A stretch of DNA of 64,000 nucleotides. It comes from Tenodera sinensis (lineage: Eukaryota; Arthropoda; Insecta; Mantodea; Mantidae). Both the position numbers and the translations under genes were made by a program. How positions within the stretch are numbered: position 1 is the stretch's first letter; each line of letters begins with the position of its first letter. The stretch covers positions 21,797,585 to 21,861,584 of the forward strand of contig CM060965.1 in assembly GCA_030765045.1 (NCBI GenBank). Direction: 5' to 3'. The notes under the pieces are model-generated. The model saw only the letters and a list, made by a program, of their open reading frames with translations, was not told the origin of the DNA and searched no databases. Below, one piece after another: positions 35,701 to 46,248 of this stretch.

Positions 35701-38700
35701 CTTAGCTTTAATAAGTTAAATACTGAAAATGTGATTTTCTATAGCTTTGTGCCAATTTAACTAAGAATGTATTTTCAATGTTTTCTTATGAAAACATTTA
35801 ATGGTTTTAAATTTCAATCTGATAGCTGTTTTAGTTTAGCTATTGCATTTCAAATCTGAATTTTGTTATATTATGCCAAATGCTCCATACAACAATATTT
35901 TAGAAACCGCAGTCTTTTTAAATGTATTTAATTTATCAAAATAGTGCACAGAACTGTGATATAATTTTGATTTTCTCAACTATGTATAGCAAGTAGAGAA
36001 GTATTGTATTATATCCAACAATTCTATATTAGATTTCACCAGAAATGCATGCCTTGAGACTGCTTGCCTTAAATTAAGAAAAAAAAAAAAAAAAAATATA
36101 TATATATAAATATATTTTTAGAAAAAGATCTGTGTGTGTCTAAACAGCATAACTCAAAAATAGAAAGTCAGTTCAATATCAAACTGGGTGTGTAAATTCA
36201 ATTCCTCCAAGGACACAACACAAACATTTTCACACTGCTCTTTAGATGGAAAACTTTTTAAAAAATTTGATTTTCTCAAAAATTGCTCAAACAATTTTGA
36301 TTAAAATACCCTATGTTTAAGACAGTTTCATGACAAAACCAAATGTATATCCCAAATTTTCTGGGAATGTCTTCAGAATTCCTCTTCATTCTGGATGACG
36401 CTTGCATAACTGATAAACTGTAACAGACCAAATCTTATTACACAAAAGGGTAGATCCCGTTAAAACATACAATTTATGTCAAACACATCTCTTTTTGAGG
36501 AATGAACACTTCTGAGACATGCATTGTTATTTGTTTGGATTTTTCTCAAATAGGTATACATCATTTATTTATGCCAACAAACTTACTGTTGGTGTTTTTA
36601 AACACACAAGCCGTGTGTGGGCAACGTTTAAGAGATAATTCAATGCCACAACTGGGATTTGAACCACAGACCTTCCACTTACCAGGCGGCTGCTCTAACC
36701 ATTGAACAGGAGAAACACGAACTGGTTTGAGAATAATAGCTCAATGGTTAGAGCAGCTGCCTGGTAAGCAGAAGGTCTGTGGTTCAAATCCCAGTTGTGG
36801 CATTGAATTTTTAAGTTCCAGTTCTACCTCTTAAAGGTATATATATTATTCATTTTTTTCTTTCTTGGCCATGCAAAGAAAATGAAATTTGAAAGCCCTC
36901 ACATAGTGACCAGCTGTTAAAACATTTGACTATTATCTAAAGCCTACTGTATTCTCATATTCTCTTTTCAACTACAAGGAAATTAGCAATGAGGTAATTT
37001 CTGAAAATATTTAGCTCAATGTGAAGTAGATAAAGCTTGTACAAGAGTAGAGAAATTCATGTGAGTACATCAGACTTTTTTGCTATGCTTAATTTAAAAG
37101 AAAGGAATTTTTAAACTTCTATCATTCTAAATTTCTGTTGTTTCTTTTTTTTTTCTACGTTTTGTATTGATTTAAAAATGAACAATTCAAACTTTACAAA
37201 ACAATGGTTTTATTCCACATTTTTAATCTACCTTATATAAATATCCATATCCATAATATGAAATGTCATAAAAATATGGTGCTCTCTAAAAAGCGGTTAC
37301 TATTACTGCTATTGCTCTCTTTTATATTGGAGAGTAAGAGGATTAATGACTTCATTGTCAGAAATCCAGCATTAGCTAACAACAATAACAACATAATATG
37401 AAATGTCAAAATGTATTTTGAATATATAGGATTTAAGTATTTTCTTGATCGTGGAATAATGTCAGTTTTTGCATAAATTACGCTTAATGTGAGTTATAGA
37501 AAGTAATTTTAACTGAACTAATTTTGTTTACTTTCCCTATTATATATAGTAAGTAGAGGAAAATTGTATTTCACCCAAAAATTCAATGTTGAAATTTCAC
37601 TGGAAATGTATGTTTTGAGGCCCCCTGAATCCAAAAAGGGCATTTTTACAAAAATATCTTTGTGTATGTGTGATCAGAATAACTCAAAAACAAAAAGTTG
37701 GTTACCAAAGTTGGTATTTAAGTTTAATGTCTTTCAAGGATGTGACACTAAGATTTTGAAGAAAATTCCTCCATCCTAAACTATCCTTTACATGGAAAAT
37801 TTTTGAAATTTTTGATTTTCTCAAAAATGGCTCTAACAATTTTGATTAAAATGACATATGTTTCAGTTATTTTTATGGCAAATGAACTGCATATTTTGAA
37901 TTTTCTGGCTATAGCCTATGTAATCCTGTTTACTCTAGATGACTTCTGCATAACTGGTAAACCGTAAGACAGACCAAATCTTACTATACCAAAAATGTAG
38001 ATTTTACTAAAATACACAGTTCAAATAAATTTATTTGTAGAGTGAACCATTTTGGCAATATTCCTTGTTATTTGTGTTAGTTTTACAATACTTGTACTTT
38101 TCACATATGGAATATGGTTATTAATTTTTTTATACCTTAGCCGTTCAAATATAACAAAATTTCAAAGCTTTAAAAGATTTTACCATCGCTCAAAGCCTAC
38201 TGTATTCCCAGGTTTCCCTTATACCTACAAGAAAATGAGCAATAAGATAATTTCTGCAAATATTTTTCTCAACTAATATGAAGAAGATAAAGGAATAAGA
38301 GTTCATAAGAATAGCTGGTACAGGAGTAGAGAAAGTCATGTGAGTGCAACACATCAGATTTTTTAACTAGTGCACAACAGCTTTAGAATCCCTAATTCCA
38401 AGAGCTCTCCAAAAAATTTTAATGTAATAAGTTATCAAGCGTGTTCTGAGAAACATTTTGAATACTGAAAAATAGGAACTGAGAAAAATGGAGTTTCCAA
38501 GTGCAATGTGATTCTTTACCTAAATAGTGCAGAACCAGTTAAATAGCCATTCATGGCCTTAAAATTGTTCATATTAAACAAAAAGCAATTGTGGGACAAG
38601 AAAGTACAGTTATAAGCATAATAAAACTGTAGAAAAAAGTTTTCACAATATTTTTTATAGCAATTTCACTGATACCTTGCCTTCAGTATTGAGCAAACAG

Positions 38701-41700
38701 TTTTATATTTAATACTTAACATTACTGTCTCTTTTCTGTTTCAGACCCAAGTAACCAACGATTTCTAAATGATATGGTGGGGAGTGATATAAGATTTAGG
38801 CCACAGCATTTTGAGGTGAGGAAACATTTCTGATAAACACTTGCTGTAACCATGTTTGAGTTTTGGATGATAGGATTGTTGTTGTTGTTGTTTTCTAGTG
38901 CCTTGCATCTGGCAATGAAGCCATTAGCATTCGTGCTTTCCAATGCTTTTGAACTGTAGTTTCTTCTGATCTTAATGCTTGACAGGTCTTCAAGTGGTCT
39001 TCAGGATGATAGGATTGTCTGTTCTACAAATTTAGAACAGGCCATCATGGAGGGAGGGTATTCAATCTATTCAACATTCTAAGTTGCAATTGTGCCTTAG
39101 GTTCATATTCCTTCTCAGTTAATATTAATAATTTACTTAAAAGATACTAAACAGAGAAAAGAATAAAATAAAACATAATTATTATAATGATAAAAATAAA
39201 TAAATAAAGAGTATACAAGGTTCATTGGATTAAACATACCATCCTTATGAAGAGATATAGAAACCAGTTTAGGAATTAGAGTAAGAGTGGCATATGTAGC
39301 AAAATAATTTGTACAATGAAGAGTTAAGATTGAAGAAAACAAAAACATTGTTGTGTTGGGATTTGTCTTTTAGAAAACAATGAAAACACATTTCTATTAT
39401 TTTATAAGCACACTGTGATGCCAGGCATGGCAAACACAGCAAAGGATGGTTGGTGCTGAGCTACTTCATACCACATACCAGGCCGACAAGCAAAGGTGCA
39501 ACGTAGACTGTCTCGTGCGACTGTTTGTATATAACTAACAATCAAATGGGAACACAAAGAGGGTTTTCTCCAAATGATTCGAGAAGCATCCAGCGGCCAG
39601 CTTGTTTGAAGAAGTTTGCAAAATGTTCATGTGATTTCATCCCCGCTATATAAGGAGGTAAAAAAACACCAGAAGAGTCAGTCCATGTGAGACAGCTGTG
39701 TGTGTAGTACAGTCGTTGTGAAAGGTATGTCACATTGAAGTGAAGAAGATTTAACAAGCCTCGAGTGATTGCATCATCCGAGTTAGTGTATGAGAGACAG
39801 AGAACGTGAAGAGATAGTGAAAGGACTGAGTCAAGGTTACAAGAAGTAACAATTATGAGTTATAATACCACAAAAGATTGTAGACTGTGTTAACATCAAT
39901 AGAAGAGAACTGTATTTGTGCAAAAGTTTTGGAGAATACAGTGATAGAAAAATAACTGAACTAGATTTTGTCATTTTGTCACAATACAATGCAAATGTTC
40001 TAGTTTTAGTTGGGCTCATCTAGTGTGTGGCTAGATTTGAATTTAAAATGTATTGAGCTTAAACTTTCATGGTGGCTGTAAGAAATTATGGCTTTAGGGT
40101 TATAAATGATAGCTTGGATTTGATTCACAGTACCACAATTGTTTTCTGGGTTGTACTACTTTGGGCATAATATTTGAGGCGCTGAGCGCAACAGTGGCCC
40201 AACCACTAAATGTACACAGTGGAGATAATGGAGTGTAAAAAATATCTGTGATTTGAAAGTTTTATATTGATTTTAATAACTAAGCAAGAGTCGTGATATT
40301 TGGAAATTTTAATCTATATAGCACCGACATTGTGATACATGGTTACATACATGCAGGAAGGTTGGGCCACTGTTTCTATCCAGGAAGCCAGATTAAATTC
40401 CATGCAATAACACACTTCTCATGCCATCTGTTGGTGGTTGTAGAAATGTGGTATAGGCCTCTACTGCTCTCTTAGATTTTGATATGGGGAACATGTCTGT
40501 GCTAATAACTCAGTTTCTGAATTTTTGTGGGTTGGGCCACTGTTGCACTCAATGCCTCATTTGATATCTGTCATAAAATATCACCATATGAAAGCCATAA
40601 CCAAGAGTTTTAATGCAGATAATACTAACTGAAATTGATATTTAAAAGAGCTAATATAAAACTGCTAAATATGAACTTTGTACCTGATTAATGCAACTCA
40701 TTGTTAAAGAGAACAGTCAATCATTTTATAGGTGCAAGGGATATTTCTGACAGCATACAACTGGTGAGATTCACTTTCATATAACACAACCAGTATCTAT
40801 ATCAGAGCTACTTTGAGAAAGTAAAATAAGCAATATTAATGCTACAAGTTCAAAATGTTGATTGCACCTCTCTTAGTTACATACCGGATAGAATAATAAT
40901 ATTTGACAATATATGTATATCTCAAGACTAAGCTGCACTTATCTGGCATTTTATCCATTTCGATTGTAACAGGGTTTACATTGGTAAAACGAAACGTCAT
41001 TTGGAAACCAGAATAAAGGAATGTTTTAAAAATATTAAGTATAGGCAGCACTGATAAATCAGCTGTAGCTGAAAAATAAGGACTGCATTATGAATTTTGA
41101 AATACTGCCAATTGATTCTGTTAACAAATTTGTTTTACTTTCATTGGTTGGTAATATGATAGAATGTTACCTAGCATCCATTGTGATGGCCACCAGAATA
41201 AATAATCTTATGATGCTATTAAAAAATAAAAAAACTGCAGTTACATCTAGATTTATAAATTAAATCTAAGATAAGTGAAGCCTAGTCTCTAAGATATTTA
41301 TGTATACAGGGTGTACCTGAAAAACAGAGACAATGCTTAGTATGTTGGACACAGAGTTGCCAACATTTAAAAGTAAAATTATCGTACCAGCCACTTAAAA
41401 TTATATATTTTGATTCAAAATTATCGTACATCATAAACCAAATGCTACAACAATAAAAATATCAGTATAACACTCCTGAAAATATAACAGTATTGATGTT
41501 TATGGTATCCACTTACAAGATTACTGACCTCAATCAGTATTACAACTTCAGCACTTATGTTTCTCACACTATTCATCTGAAAGTTCATATTCCTCAACTT
41601 TGCACATTATACAAATTTGTTGTTGAGATAAATCTTAACATTTTCTCGGTGACTTGCAGATTTTCGGATCTACCACATTCTTTCATAAGCTGAGACGACA

Positions 41701-44700
41701 GAATAAGTTCATTTACCGTATCTAGCGCCAATCTGTTTCTAACTTTGTTTTTTTATTAAACCAAGTTTAGAAAAAAACTCACAAGAAGCACTTCTGTAGG
41801 GCAACGAAATCACTGATAGTCCAAAGGCTGCTAGTTCTTTGTAATGAGCATTTCCACTAAGGTAACACATGCATTTAACAGCGCTCCAGAAACTGCCAGG
41901 TTGAGGCATGTTCTTCATTTCACACCGAGTATCACTTATTCCGTGTTTTCACCATTGATAATCAATTTTCTGAATAGTGCCTTCTTCATTGAGATTACCA
42001 GATCTGGCCACACTGGCAATAAGAGGATAAAGGGTAGCAGGCTTAGTAGGGTATGAAACGGCTACCTTAAAGGGGTGGAAACAGGCCTTCAGTGTGGTGT
42101 CGCTATTTATAATTAGTTTCATTTCAATGGTGTGACAAACTAGTGAAAATGATATTGCGCCTGTATCAAACTATCATACATTCAAATTATCGTACGGGTT
42201 GGCAACCATGGTTGGGCAGGATGGCAAACAGAGTGGTTTCAAAAAGGAACCCCTGACTGGAAATATAGGGTTTGGACACTGCAGCACTTCGAATGGTGAA
42301 ATGAGTGTGGATTCACATTTTGTCAATAAACCCAACAGGAATATCACATCGAGCAGTCTATATTACAAATGGGCTTCAAACTGTACGTCCACATCATTGC
42401 AGAGCCTATATTAGTGGTGCTCAGCCTCATGCACATGACCCACTACATGTGGTTGTCTTTGAAAATTTTCAATCACTTTGTGGAGCTGAGCAATAAGGTC
42501 CTCTGCTGATGTTACAGGAGTACCATACACCGTATGAGGTGATTCCGTACATTCACGTAAGTGTCCTTGAGCACATGTCAGCCATTTTCACAGCCGTGTA
42601 CTAGTAGGTATTATACTGCTGTTAAAAACATTACTGTACTAGAAACTACACAAGTAATGCAGTAGGATGCACACCAAACGACTGTATGGAGGAATGAGGG
42701 CATGTACAGGAATGCTATTACGCTCAGGTCATTCATCCCAGTATATCTGTCTTTGTTGACAATGCTCTCGGTGGTCATTATAGCCAATGACTATGTTGAT
42801 TTCCTTTCCTGTTGTATTTTCCAACCTGTATATAATTTTCTATAACAAATCCATTAAAGCTTATTGTTTTAACTCATCTCTACTGTTCCTGCCTTACATG
42901 TTTGTTGGCAAAGACTATTTGGTCCTTTCTTTGTATGGTTTTAATTTGTTTTTATGGTATCTTCCTACCGACTTGCCATTTGTATTCTGTAGCTCATATG
43001 TATGGTCACCCAGCTGTTTTGTTATGACCAGCGGTCCAGTGTACAGTAGTTCCATTTTCCCAGATCTTTTTTCAGATGCCTTGGATGCTTTGTGCCTTCT
43101 TAGGAGCACCTTTTCTCCAATTTGTGAGGACCATTTCCTGATGTACCTTTTTACTTTATTTCTCCCTTTTTCTGCTTTTTGCTGCAATCTTCTGAATGCC
43201 AATTAACATTTTTCCTTTTCTGTTAATTCCCTTTGAGCAGCCATTGTAGTGTCTGGCTAAAGGGCTACATGCCTTCCATATTAAGACATCAAAACGAATT
43301 GTAACAAATTGTCACAACCGTTCGTTCTCAAATTTTGATGCTCCAACACCCAAGCCATGCATTTCCGGACAGGAGTTCCTTCTTAAAAACCAATCAGTTT
43401 CCTATCCTGCACAGCACACTAAGTGTTACCAGTGTTTTTTTGAATACCTTGTATTGATTTGTATCACTTCACTGTTGATAGCTTCAGTTTTTCATTGCAT
43501 AAAATCTTTTGCTTGTTAACTACACTGTCAATTGCCAGGATCATATCAGCACAGCTGGTGTGCCAGAATTTCATCTTGTGGGAGTGCCAGTAAATCTAGT
43601 GACATGGGGCTGTTGCTTTTAAACACACTTAAAAACAATTGGTCTGAGCTAGATTTAAACCTGGTCCTTGGGATTGGTAGGTCAGTGCCTAACCAACTGA
43701 GCTACCCAAACTGACTAACTGACAATATTACATACTCACTTTTTAATTCCTCTACCATTTATCTATAGTACATAGGTAGAGGTGGGATAATATTCCAACC
43801 AAAACTTTAATATCTAGTTTTCACCAGAAATACATATATTTTGAGGTCTAATAAAGCCAAAGAAACCATCAGATTGAATGGACTATAATTAATAAAGCCA
43901 CAATTCTCTAGTCACCCTACCGTGTGCAAGGGACTATTTCCTTCAGTGCTGATGGCTGGTCTCTCGGTCTGGGCAAACACACTCACGGCATAACTGACAC
44001 TCCTATGCACAATGCAGTACTAAAAATTGTGGCTTTAATAATTAATAAATTAAAAGAAAAAATTAATTAAAATGAAAGTACATAATTACTACGTTTCCAT
44101 GGGAAATTCAAATCACTTTGAGTTCTCATTCCGGAATGAATACTGCATGGAAACAGATTTAGATCGAACTGAGCCCTCTTAGAAGTAGGATCAAATCAAA
44201 ATTTTGTTTTATGGAAACACCTACGGGATTCAAATTGATTTGAAATCGCCAAAGGTACTAAATTCTACTGTATTTGTAACCTGCTGCACGCTCATCAGTT
44301 TGTTTTCTTAGCGGAAAAGTGGTGTAATGAAACACAACAAAGTTACTTTTATTGTTTCCATAATTTCATAATATATTCTTCTCAAAAACATACACTAACC
44401 TTAAAAACTATTAAAATATGGAAAAACATATTTTTTACAGGTTTGCCAACATAAACCAACTGACCAATACAGAAGCTTCAATTATTTATGTTTGAACCTT
44501 GCATATCCAAATCGATTTCATCATGTAATAAATTCAACATGGAAACATGGATTGTATTGAAAATGGGATTAGGCTCAATTCGATTTCCAATTCCCCAAGG
44601 AAACGTAGTGAATATGTATGTTACAAAGGACTTATTACTTTAAAACATTCCTTAGCAAAAGAGATGTCAGGAACAATATAATGTGGACAGACAACATTTA

Positions 44701-45128
44701 TACAATTTATAACTATAGCAGATAAACGAAAATTTGTTCAGGGCAGAGAAATTCTGTAAGTAAAACACATCGGAATTGTTTTCCTTGCTTATTAAACTGA
44801 ACACAAAACAAACATTACACTTTGCAAATTTAGCTAAATGACCACTAAGGGAAAATCTAAAAAAAACATGACTGACTAGTGTGGTGTTCTTGTTCTACAG
44901 ATAATTCTGGATGTGAAGGGATATGCTGCAGAAAGTATTTCTGTCACTCTTGAGAATAACAAAGTTGAAGTTTTTGCGGCAAAAGAAGATGAAACTTCTG
45001 CATATAAACACAGACAGACAATGGAACGGACCTATTACCTTCCACAAAATGTCCAAGCTGATGAACTGAGAAGCGATTTATCGTGTGATGGTGTTCTTGT
45101 TTTATCTGCACCATGGATAGATGAATAA
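32612..45128 (+). CDS. Small heat-shock / alpha-crystallin-domain protein, three exons
   Basis: Joining 32612-32798, 38745-38815 and 44901-45128 gives 161 codons plus stop with all GT..AG introns in phase (5946 and 6085 bases). Residues about 77-157 form an alpha-crystallin domain. The pieces are RFRPQHFE then IILDVKGYAAESISV (strands 2-4), KVEVFAAKED, the strand with the conserved Arg in MERTYYLP (R129, matching the disease-linked Arg of human alpha-crystallins), and LSCDGVLVLSAP. Family members are ATP-independent holdases that bind unfolding proteins in the cytosol. The N-terminal 75 residues are unusual and Met/Gln-rich. The protein stops four residues after the domain (WIDE), so the C-terminal I-x-I anchor that most small heat-shock proteins use for oligomer assembly is missing. 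I could not assign it to a named insect orthologue. Start choice: first ATG of the frame, with an A at -3. Confidence 0.85.
33488..33760 (-). repeat. tRNA-derived SINE, family B (single copy)
   Basis: On the minus strand: a leader of about 100 bases, then box A TAGCTCAGTGGTAGAG, box B GGTTCAAATCC, and the tail GTTTGTTGGCATAAATAA. The body contains CACACACGGCTTGTGTG. The same unit occurs inverted against itself at 36562-36834 and 46322-46644. It lies in intron 1 of the sHSP gene. Confidence 0.85.
33761..35970 (+). other. sHSP intron 1, no further feature recognised
   Basis: About 2.2 kb of A+T-rich intron with no TE or RNA I can name. The short frame at 34073-34285 has no domain. Confidence 0.5.
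35971..36561 (+). repeat. 0.84-kb repeat, diverged copy, left part
   Basis: Family blocks run from GTATAGCAAGTAGAGAAGTA to GCATTGTTATTTGTTTGGAT, more diverged than other copies. It is interrupted by the SINE composite and resumes at 36835-37074. Confidence 0.7.
36562..36834. mobile_element. Head-to-head inverted SINE B composite (copy 1)
   Basis: The left half is SINE B in minus orientation and is cut at its tRNA head (GCTCTAACCATTGAA). The right half is SINE B in plus orientation with part of its leader (CAGGAGAAACACGAACTGG). The heads face each other and the tails face outward. The flanks share AGGTATA (36552 and 36835), with weaker similarity beyond it, so the pair seems to have inserted as one unit into a 0.84-kb repeat copy. 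Confidence 0.75.
36835..37074 (+). repeat. 0.84-kb repeat, diverged copy, right part
   Basis: This continues the interrupted copy from GGCCATGCAAAGAAAATGAA to GTGAGTACATCAGA. Confidence 0.7.
37269..37391 (+). mobile_element. LINE 3' end, 123 bp, with 17-bp target duplication
   Basis: Perfect duplication CATAATATGAAATGTCA at 37252-37268 and 37392-37408. The insert ends in the LINE C-terminal coding block (TATTGGAGAGTAAGAGGATT) followed by AACAACAATAACAA. Homologous ends lie at 38880-39003, 45921-45960, 51879-52037 and 61365-61505. Confidence 0.9.
37527..38357 (+). repeat. 0.84-kb repeat, near full-length copy (+) in sHSP intron 1
   Basis: It runs from TTTACTTTCCCTATTATATATAG to GTGCAACACATCAGA, with all main blocks in order. 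It lies 0.4 kb before sHSP exon 2. Confidence 0.85.
38745..38815 (+). CDS. sHSP-like gene, coding exon 2
   Basis: 71 bases, acceptor TTTCAG at 38739-38744, donor GAG|GTGAGG. It completes codon 63 and encodes residues up to E86 (DPSNQRFLNDM, then RFRPQHFE). Confidence 0.85.
38880..39003 (-). mobile_element. LINE 3' end, 124 bp, with 15-bp target duplication
   Basis: GGATGATAGGATTGT is repeated perfectly at 38865-38879 and 39004-39018. On the minus strand the insert stays open, reading DHLKTCQALRSEETTVQKHW then KARMLMASLPDARH and stop, followed by AACAACAACAACAACA. DHLKTC is part of the C-terminal zinc-knuckle of this LINE. It lies in sHSP intron 2, just downstream of exon 2. Confidence 0.92.
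39019..39413 (+). other. sHSP intron 2, no feature recognised
   Basis: A+T-rich intron sequence with no identifiable element. Confidence 0.5.
39414..39960 (+). mobile_element. LTR (solo or orphan), copy 2
   Basis: The start TGTGATGCC, the TATA box TATATAAGG (39647-39655) and the later blocks GTGAAGAAGATTTAACAAG and AGATTGTAGACTGTGTTAAC match the LTR at 6310-6866. Divergence is large, so the two are separate old insertions and not the two ends of one element. It lies in sHSP intron 2. Confidence 0.65.
40175..40559. mobile_element. Possible MITE with 30-bp inverted repeats
   Basis: The left arm (40175-40204, TGAGGCGCTGAGCGCAACAG then TGGCCCAACC) and the complement of the right arm (40530-40559, TGAGGCATTGAGTGCAACAG then TGGCCCAACC) match at 27 of 30 positions. 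The interior repeats GGTTGGGCCACTGTTTC once more. No clear target duplication. Confidence 0.5.
40958..41063 (+). pseudogene. Penelope-like element, GIY-YIG endonuclease remnant
   Basis: The frame reads CNRVYIGKTKRHLETRIKEC then FKNIKYRQH and stop. The block VYIGKTKR.LETR.KEH is the core of the GIY-YIG endonuclease that closes Penelope-like retroelement proteins. The reverse transcriptase part is absent. A second, less truncated copy lies at 50944-51475. Confidence 0.7.
41352..42210 (-). mobile_element. hAT element 4, deletion derivative with 8-bp target duplication
   Basis: The left end CAGAGTTGCCAAC and the complement of the right end CATGGTTGCCAAC match at 11 of 13. The flanks are GTTGGACA (41344-41351) and GTTGGGCA (42211-42218), 7 of 8 alike. 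The interior, read on the minus strand, has a hAT dimerisation region (41690-41940) with YKELAAFGLSVISLPYRSAS followed by CEFFSKLGLIKK. It belongs to a different hAT lineage from the other three. It lies in sHSP intron 2. Confidence 0.75.
42219..42914. other. sHSP intron 2, no feature recognised
   Basis: No coding or repeat signal I can name; the frames at 42199-42496 have no domain. Confidence 0.45.
42915..43240 (-). pseudogene. LTR-retrotransposon integrase C-terminal fragment
   Basis: The open frame 43202-42915 has GEKVLLRRHKASKASEKRS, then LLYTGPLVITKQLGDHTYEL and VGRYHKNKLKPY. This is the GPY/F-type chromatin-contact module and C-terminus of Ty3/gypsy-like integrases. The same frame continues upstream to 43240 through one stop. 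The integrase core and reverse transcriptase are absent. It lies antisense in sHSP intron 2. Confidence 0.75.
43508..43722 (-). repeat. tRNA-derived SINE, family A (copy 3)
   Basis: Complement of box A (CCAACTGAGCTACC) and box B (AGATTTAAACCT region) plus the family body CTTAAAAACAATTGGTCTG and the tail ending CAATTGACAGTGTAGTTAAC. It is older than the copy at 13233. It lies in sHSP intron 2. Confidence 0.8.
43740..43855 (+). repeat. 0.84-kb repeat, end fragment
   Basis: Hairpin-side end only: CTCTACCATTTATCTATAGTA, then GGTAGAGGTGGGATAATATT and TTTTCACCAGAAATACATAT. Confidence 0.55.
44089..44608. mobile_element. MITE, CTACGTTTCC family (copy 2)
   Basis: The left end CTACGTTTCCATGGGAAATT and the complement of the right end CTACGTTTCCTTGGGGAATT form inverted repeats. 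The interior aligns throughout with 16753-17253 (for example TTTTTTACAGGTTTGCCAACAT). It is 520 bp long and non-coding. It ends about 290 bases before sHSP exon 3. Confidence 0.8.
44901..45128 (+). CDS. sHSP-like gene, coding exon 3 (most of the alpha-crystallin domain)
   Basis: Acceptor TTCTACAG ends at 44900. 228 bases encode residues 87-161 and TAA at 45126-45128. The frame continues from exon 2 without a split codon. Confidence 0.88.
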   Translation: MILDVKGYAAESISVTLENNKVEVFAAKEDETSAYKHRQTMERTYYLPQNVQADELRSDLSCDGVLVLSAPWIDE

Positions 45129-45282
45129 AGGTGGTGGCCTGGAACTTTAGTGATACACTAGATAATGGAGTGTGGTCAAGACAGCAATTTTTTTTTATCC
45201 ACAGACTGCGGTATAAAAACCTTATCTTAAACAATAGTTCATATATAATTTCAAGCATCTATGTTCAATACAAACTATAAAA

Positions 45283-45288
45283 AATAAA
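45283..45288 (+). terminator. Poly(A) signal of the sHSP-like gene
   Basis: AATAAA 155 bases after the stop codon, in an A-rich stretch. Confidence 0.6.
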
Positions 45289-45319
45289 ACATAAAAAAAA
45301 TATTTTTACCATTTTTAAT

Positions 45320-45450
45320 TCCTTTAATACCTACTTTCCAAAATTCAAAATCAAGATCTCACCAGATAAAAATATTTTGAGACTCCCTGGACAAAAACTG
45401 AGAGAAAATGATCTCTATGTATATCTGTCTAAACAGCACAATTCAAAAAT
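45320..45450 (+). repeat. 0.84-kb repeat, degenerate end fragment
   Basis: CAAGATCTCACCAGATAAAA, TTTTGAGACTCCCTGGAC and CTAAACAGCACAATTCAAAA follow the family order. Confidence 0.5.
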
Positions 45451-45845
45451 TAAACGTATTTAAGGCAAGGTGGATATTATGATCCATTAAAACCAACTAA
45501 AAATACTGACTGAAACAAATGCTCATAAATTTGTTTCTGATTATCATGATCTTTTTGCTAGTATATGTAGATACCTTCTATTTCAGTATGATTACAAAAT
45601 ATATTTTTAAGTTAAAAGTCCATGTGATAACTTTAACTTACATAGTTCCATGAAAATATTGCATGATTATAATTAACATGAATCTGTAAAGATATCCTGA
45701 AAATTTCAAGGCTCTAGCTCTTAGTTTTTTAAATAACAGCACCAATGGACAGAAAAATGTAAGCTATGAGGAGAACAGAAACAAAATTGCTCACATGCTC
45801 TAACTTGAAATTTTCACCCTTAGTATTTTCCATTTGGGGTGGCAC

Positions 45846-46248
45846 TGTGGCCAAGCGGTGAGACCGTTCACCTACCACCTAGGTGGCCCAGATTCGATCC
45901 CAGCGACCTGCATGTCATATGTTGTTTTCTAGCGCCTTGCATCTGGCAATGAAGCCATTAGCATGTCATATTCGTAGTGGACAAAGCGCACCTGGGCGGA
46001 GTTTCTCTGGTTTCCCCACTACTCATTCCACAAGCTGATCTATCATCACCTTTCCATCCATCGATTTTGCCTGCATTTCATATCACTCTTCCTCACATCA
46101 TAACCAGTGCTTGGCTGACCACTCACTTCCAGGTCTTCACTCTGTCCATCCATATTGTCTGCTTCCCAACAGGCGTCTGACCCTAAGCATTGGCTTGTAG
46201 TCCTAAGGGGTGTAAGTTCTACATGAGGAGAGGATAATCAGATAAAGA
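45846..46248 (+). repeat. tRNA-derived SINE, family C (copy 2), with 14-bp target duplication
   Basis: Head with box A TGGCCAAGCGGTGAGACC and box B GATTCGATCCC. The body ends GGATAATCAGATAAAGA. AGTATTTTCCATTT flanks it at 45832-45845 and 46249-46262, perfect over 14 bases. A 40-bp LINE end is nested at 45921-45960. Confidence 0.9.
45921..45960 (-). mobile_element. 40-bp LINE end nested in SINE C
   Basis: GCATGTCATAT is duplicated at 45910-45920 and 45961-45971. The 40-base insert (minus strand TAATGGCTTCATTGCCAGAT, then GCAAGGCGCT...) is the extreme 3' end of the LINE family seen at 38880-39003. Confidence 0.88.

Noticed and set aside
42787..43206. 139-codon plus-strand frame
   Set aside because: It is the antisense of the integrase fragment on the minus strand, which has the recognisable motifs.
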